Shown here: positions 5,734 through 6,949 of the stretch, one piece after another
Numbering within the stretch: the stretch's first letter is position 1
Layout: every line of letters starts with the position of its first letter
Assembly: GCA_002343425.1 (NCBI GenBank)
Contig: DDSO01000104.1
Location: 39,790 to 46,738 of the forward strand
Direction of reading: 5' to 3'
DNA: 6,949 bases
Source: Brevundimonas sp. UBA2388
Lineage (GTDB): Bacteria; Pseudomonadota; Alphaproteobacteria; Caulobacterales; Caulobacteraceae
Notes under the pieces: generated by a model
The model's input: only the letters and a program-made list of their open reading frames with translations
What the model was told of the DNA's origin: nothing
The model's database searches: none
Translations under genes and position numbers: made by a program

Positions 5734-6949
5734 ATGATTTCGGCCCTCCGCCCCACGCTTCTCGCGCTCGCCCGCTTCGTCCGTACGCCTACCCTCGGAC
5801 GGCGCGTGGCCGGGCTGATGGTGCTGGCCATCGTGCTGATGCTGGTCCTGAACCTCTCGGTCCTGGTCCTGATCCAGCGCACGGTAGCGTTCAACGATAC
5901 GGTCGACGAGGCCCAGCAGGTTCGCCTGGTGTCGCGCGAGGTCCTGACCCGGCTGGTCGATGCCGAGACCGGCCAGCGCGGATTTCTCCTCACCGAACGG
6001 CTCGAATACCTGTCCATTCACGAAGAGGCGACCCAGCTGCTGCCGGACCTGTTGCAGGAACTCGCCGGCCTGACCGGAGGCGATCCCGACCTCGCACCGC
6101 GGGTCGAGCGCGTCCAGGAACTTTCGGACCAGCGGTTGGCCGTGATGAACCGAAGCATCTCCCTGGCCCGCACCGGCCGCATGGATGAGGCGGTCGGCGT
6201 CCTCCGCAGCGATCAGGGCAAGCTCCTGATGGACGCCATGCGGACCGAGATCGCCGCCATCGACGAAATACAGGCCACCCGCCTGCAGTTCAGGACGCGC
6301 CAGTCCGAATGGGCGGGCAATATCACCGTCATCGCCAACGCCCTCGGCGGAGTCATGATCCTGGTCCTTGCCGGCGCCAGCGCCTGGCTGATCCGCCGCT
6401 ATGTCATCGAGATTCAGGCCGCCCGCGACGCGCTTGACCGGACCAATGCCGGACTTGAGCACCAGGTCCGCGACCGCACCTTCGAATTGACCCGCGCCAA
6501 TGAGGAGATCCAGCGCTTCGCCTATATCGTCAGCCACGACCTTCGCGCGCCCCTGGTCAATGTCATGGGCTACACCTCGGAACTCGAACAGGCCGGGCGG
6601 ATCATCGACAAACAGATGACGGCGGTTGAGACCAGGGCGCCCAAACTGGTCGAGCAGGACGCACTCACGGCCGTGCGCGAGGACGTGCCCGAGGCCATCG
6701 GCTTCATCCGGGCCTCGACCGAGAAGATGGACCGGCTGATCAACGCCATCCTCAAACTGTCCCGCGAGGGCCGTCGCAACCTCGTGCCCGAACAGCTCGA
6801 CATGACCCTGATGGTCAGCAACATCGCCGACAGCGTCCGCCACCAGACCCAGGCCTCAGGGGCCGAAATCGTGGTCGAGTCCCTGCCGCTGCTCGAGAGT
6901 GATCGTCTCTCGGTCGAACAGATCTTCGGCAATCTGATCGACAACGCGA
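5734..6949 (+). CDS. CHASE3-domain sensor histidine kinase (3' end outside window)
   Basis: Membrane sensor kinase; 405 codons are visible and the frame is still open at the window end. The ATG at 5734 is the first start after an in-frame TAA at 5719. Domains: first membrane helix about residues 26-47; periplasmic CHASE3 domain about 48-195, with the typical DAETGQRGFLLTERLEYL signature (77-94); second helix about 197-220; a charged coiled-coil-like linker about 225-258; the HisKA H-box FAYIVSHDLRAPL (262-274) with phosphoacceptor His268 (codon 6535-6537); and the start of the ATPase N-box NLIDNA (400-405), where the window stops. The distance from His268 to the second dimerisation helix (MDRLINAIL from 332) is about 20 residues longer than in phytochrome-type kinases, because of a charged insert around 286-312. 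The ligand and partner regulator cannot be inferred. The promoter region is shared with the divergent membrane-protein gene. Confidence 0.93.
   Translation, partial: MISALRPTLLALARFVRTPTLGRRVAGLMVLAIVLMLVLNLSVLVLIQRTVAFNDTVDEAQQVRLVSREVLTRLVDAETGQRGFLLTERLEYLSIHEEATQLLPDLLQELAGLTGGDPDLAPRVERVQELSDQRLAVMNRSISLARTGRMDEAVGVLRSDQGKLLMDAMRTEIAAIDEIQATRLQFRTRQSEWAGNITVIANALGGVMILVLAGASAWLIRRYVIEIQAARDALDRTNAGLEHQVRDRTFELTRANEEIQRFAYIVSHDLRAPLVNVMGYTSELEQAGRIIDKQMTAVETRAPKLVEQDALTAVREDVPEAIGFIRASTEKMDRLINAILKLSREGRRNLVPEQLDMTLMVSNIADSVRHQTQASGAEIVVESLPLLESDRLSVEQIFGNLIDNA

Noticed and set aside
5656..6843. A 395-codon open frame antisense to the histidine kinase gene.
   Set aside because: It mirrors the kinase codons, is rich in His, Asp, Gly and Gln as antisense frames of high-GC genes usually are, and has no recognisable domain. 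The plus-strand frame has clear CHASE3 and HisKA motifs.
1..6949. CRISPR arrays, tRNA or rRNA genes, insertion sequences, integron attC sites.
   Set aside because: Looked for by eye on both strands. No regularly spaced direct repeats, no tRNA-like or rRNA-like sequence, and no transposase or integrase motifs were found.

Overview
The window looks like chromosome of a high-GC stalked alphaproteobacterium (Caulobacterales). Brevundimonas is my best guess, but the genus is an inference. The main reason is a gene that closely matches Caulobacter FlbD, the sigma-54 activator of late flagellar genes, lying upstream of the export-gate gene flhA. The CHASE3 histidine kinase and an abundant short palindromic repeat fit the same group.

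Layout. (1) Positions 1-1359, + strand: flbD, missing its first codons at the window edge. (2) 1362-2261, +: a class A beta-lactamase with a Tat-type lipoprotein signal, placed between flbD and flhA with a 2-base gap on one side and an ATGA stop/start overlap on the other. (3) 2258-4375, +: flhA, complete at 705 residues. (4) 4380-4903: two inverted copies of a roughly 60-base hairpin repeat enclosing a 116-residue DUF559 endonuclease-like gene (4483-4833, +). (5) 4906-5616, - strand: an uncharacterised two-helix membrane protein convergent with flhA. (6) 5617-5733: a short divergent intergenic region. (7) 5734 to the end, +: a CHASE3-domain sensor histidine kinase, cut by the window end inside its N-box.

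How the parts relate. flbD, bla and flhA are packed like one transcription unit, so the beta-lactamase probably shares flagellar-operon transcription. FlhA forms the export gate of the flagellar type III secretion apparatus, and FlbD controls later flagellar genes. Nothing in the flagellar pathway calls for a beta-lactamase, and its base composition (about 62% G+C by hand count, against about 68% in sampled rows of its neighbours) suggests a later arrival. Each repeat copy starts a few bases past the stop codon of a converging gene (flhA and the 4906-5616 gene), in the same orientation relative to that gene, so each is placed to act as a 3' hairpin. The endonuclease gene between them makes the block resemble a small mobile or self-maintaining repeat unit. 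That block and the embedded beta-lactamase are the two most interesting features here.
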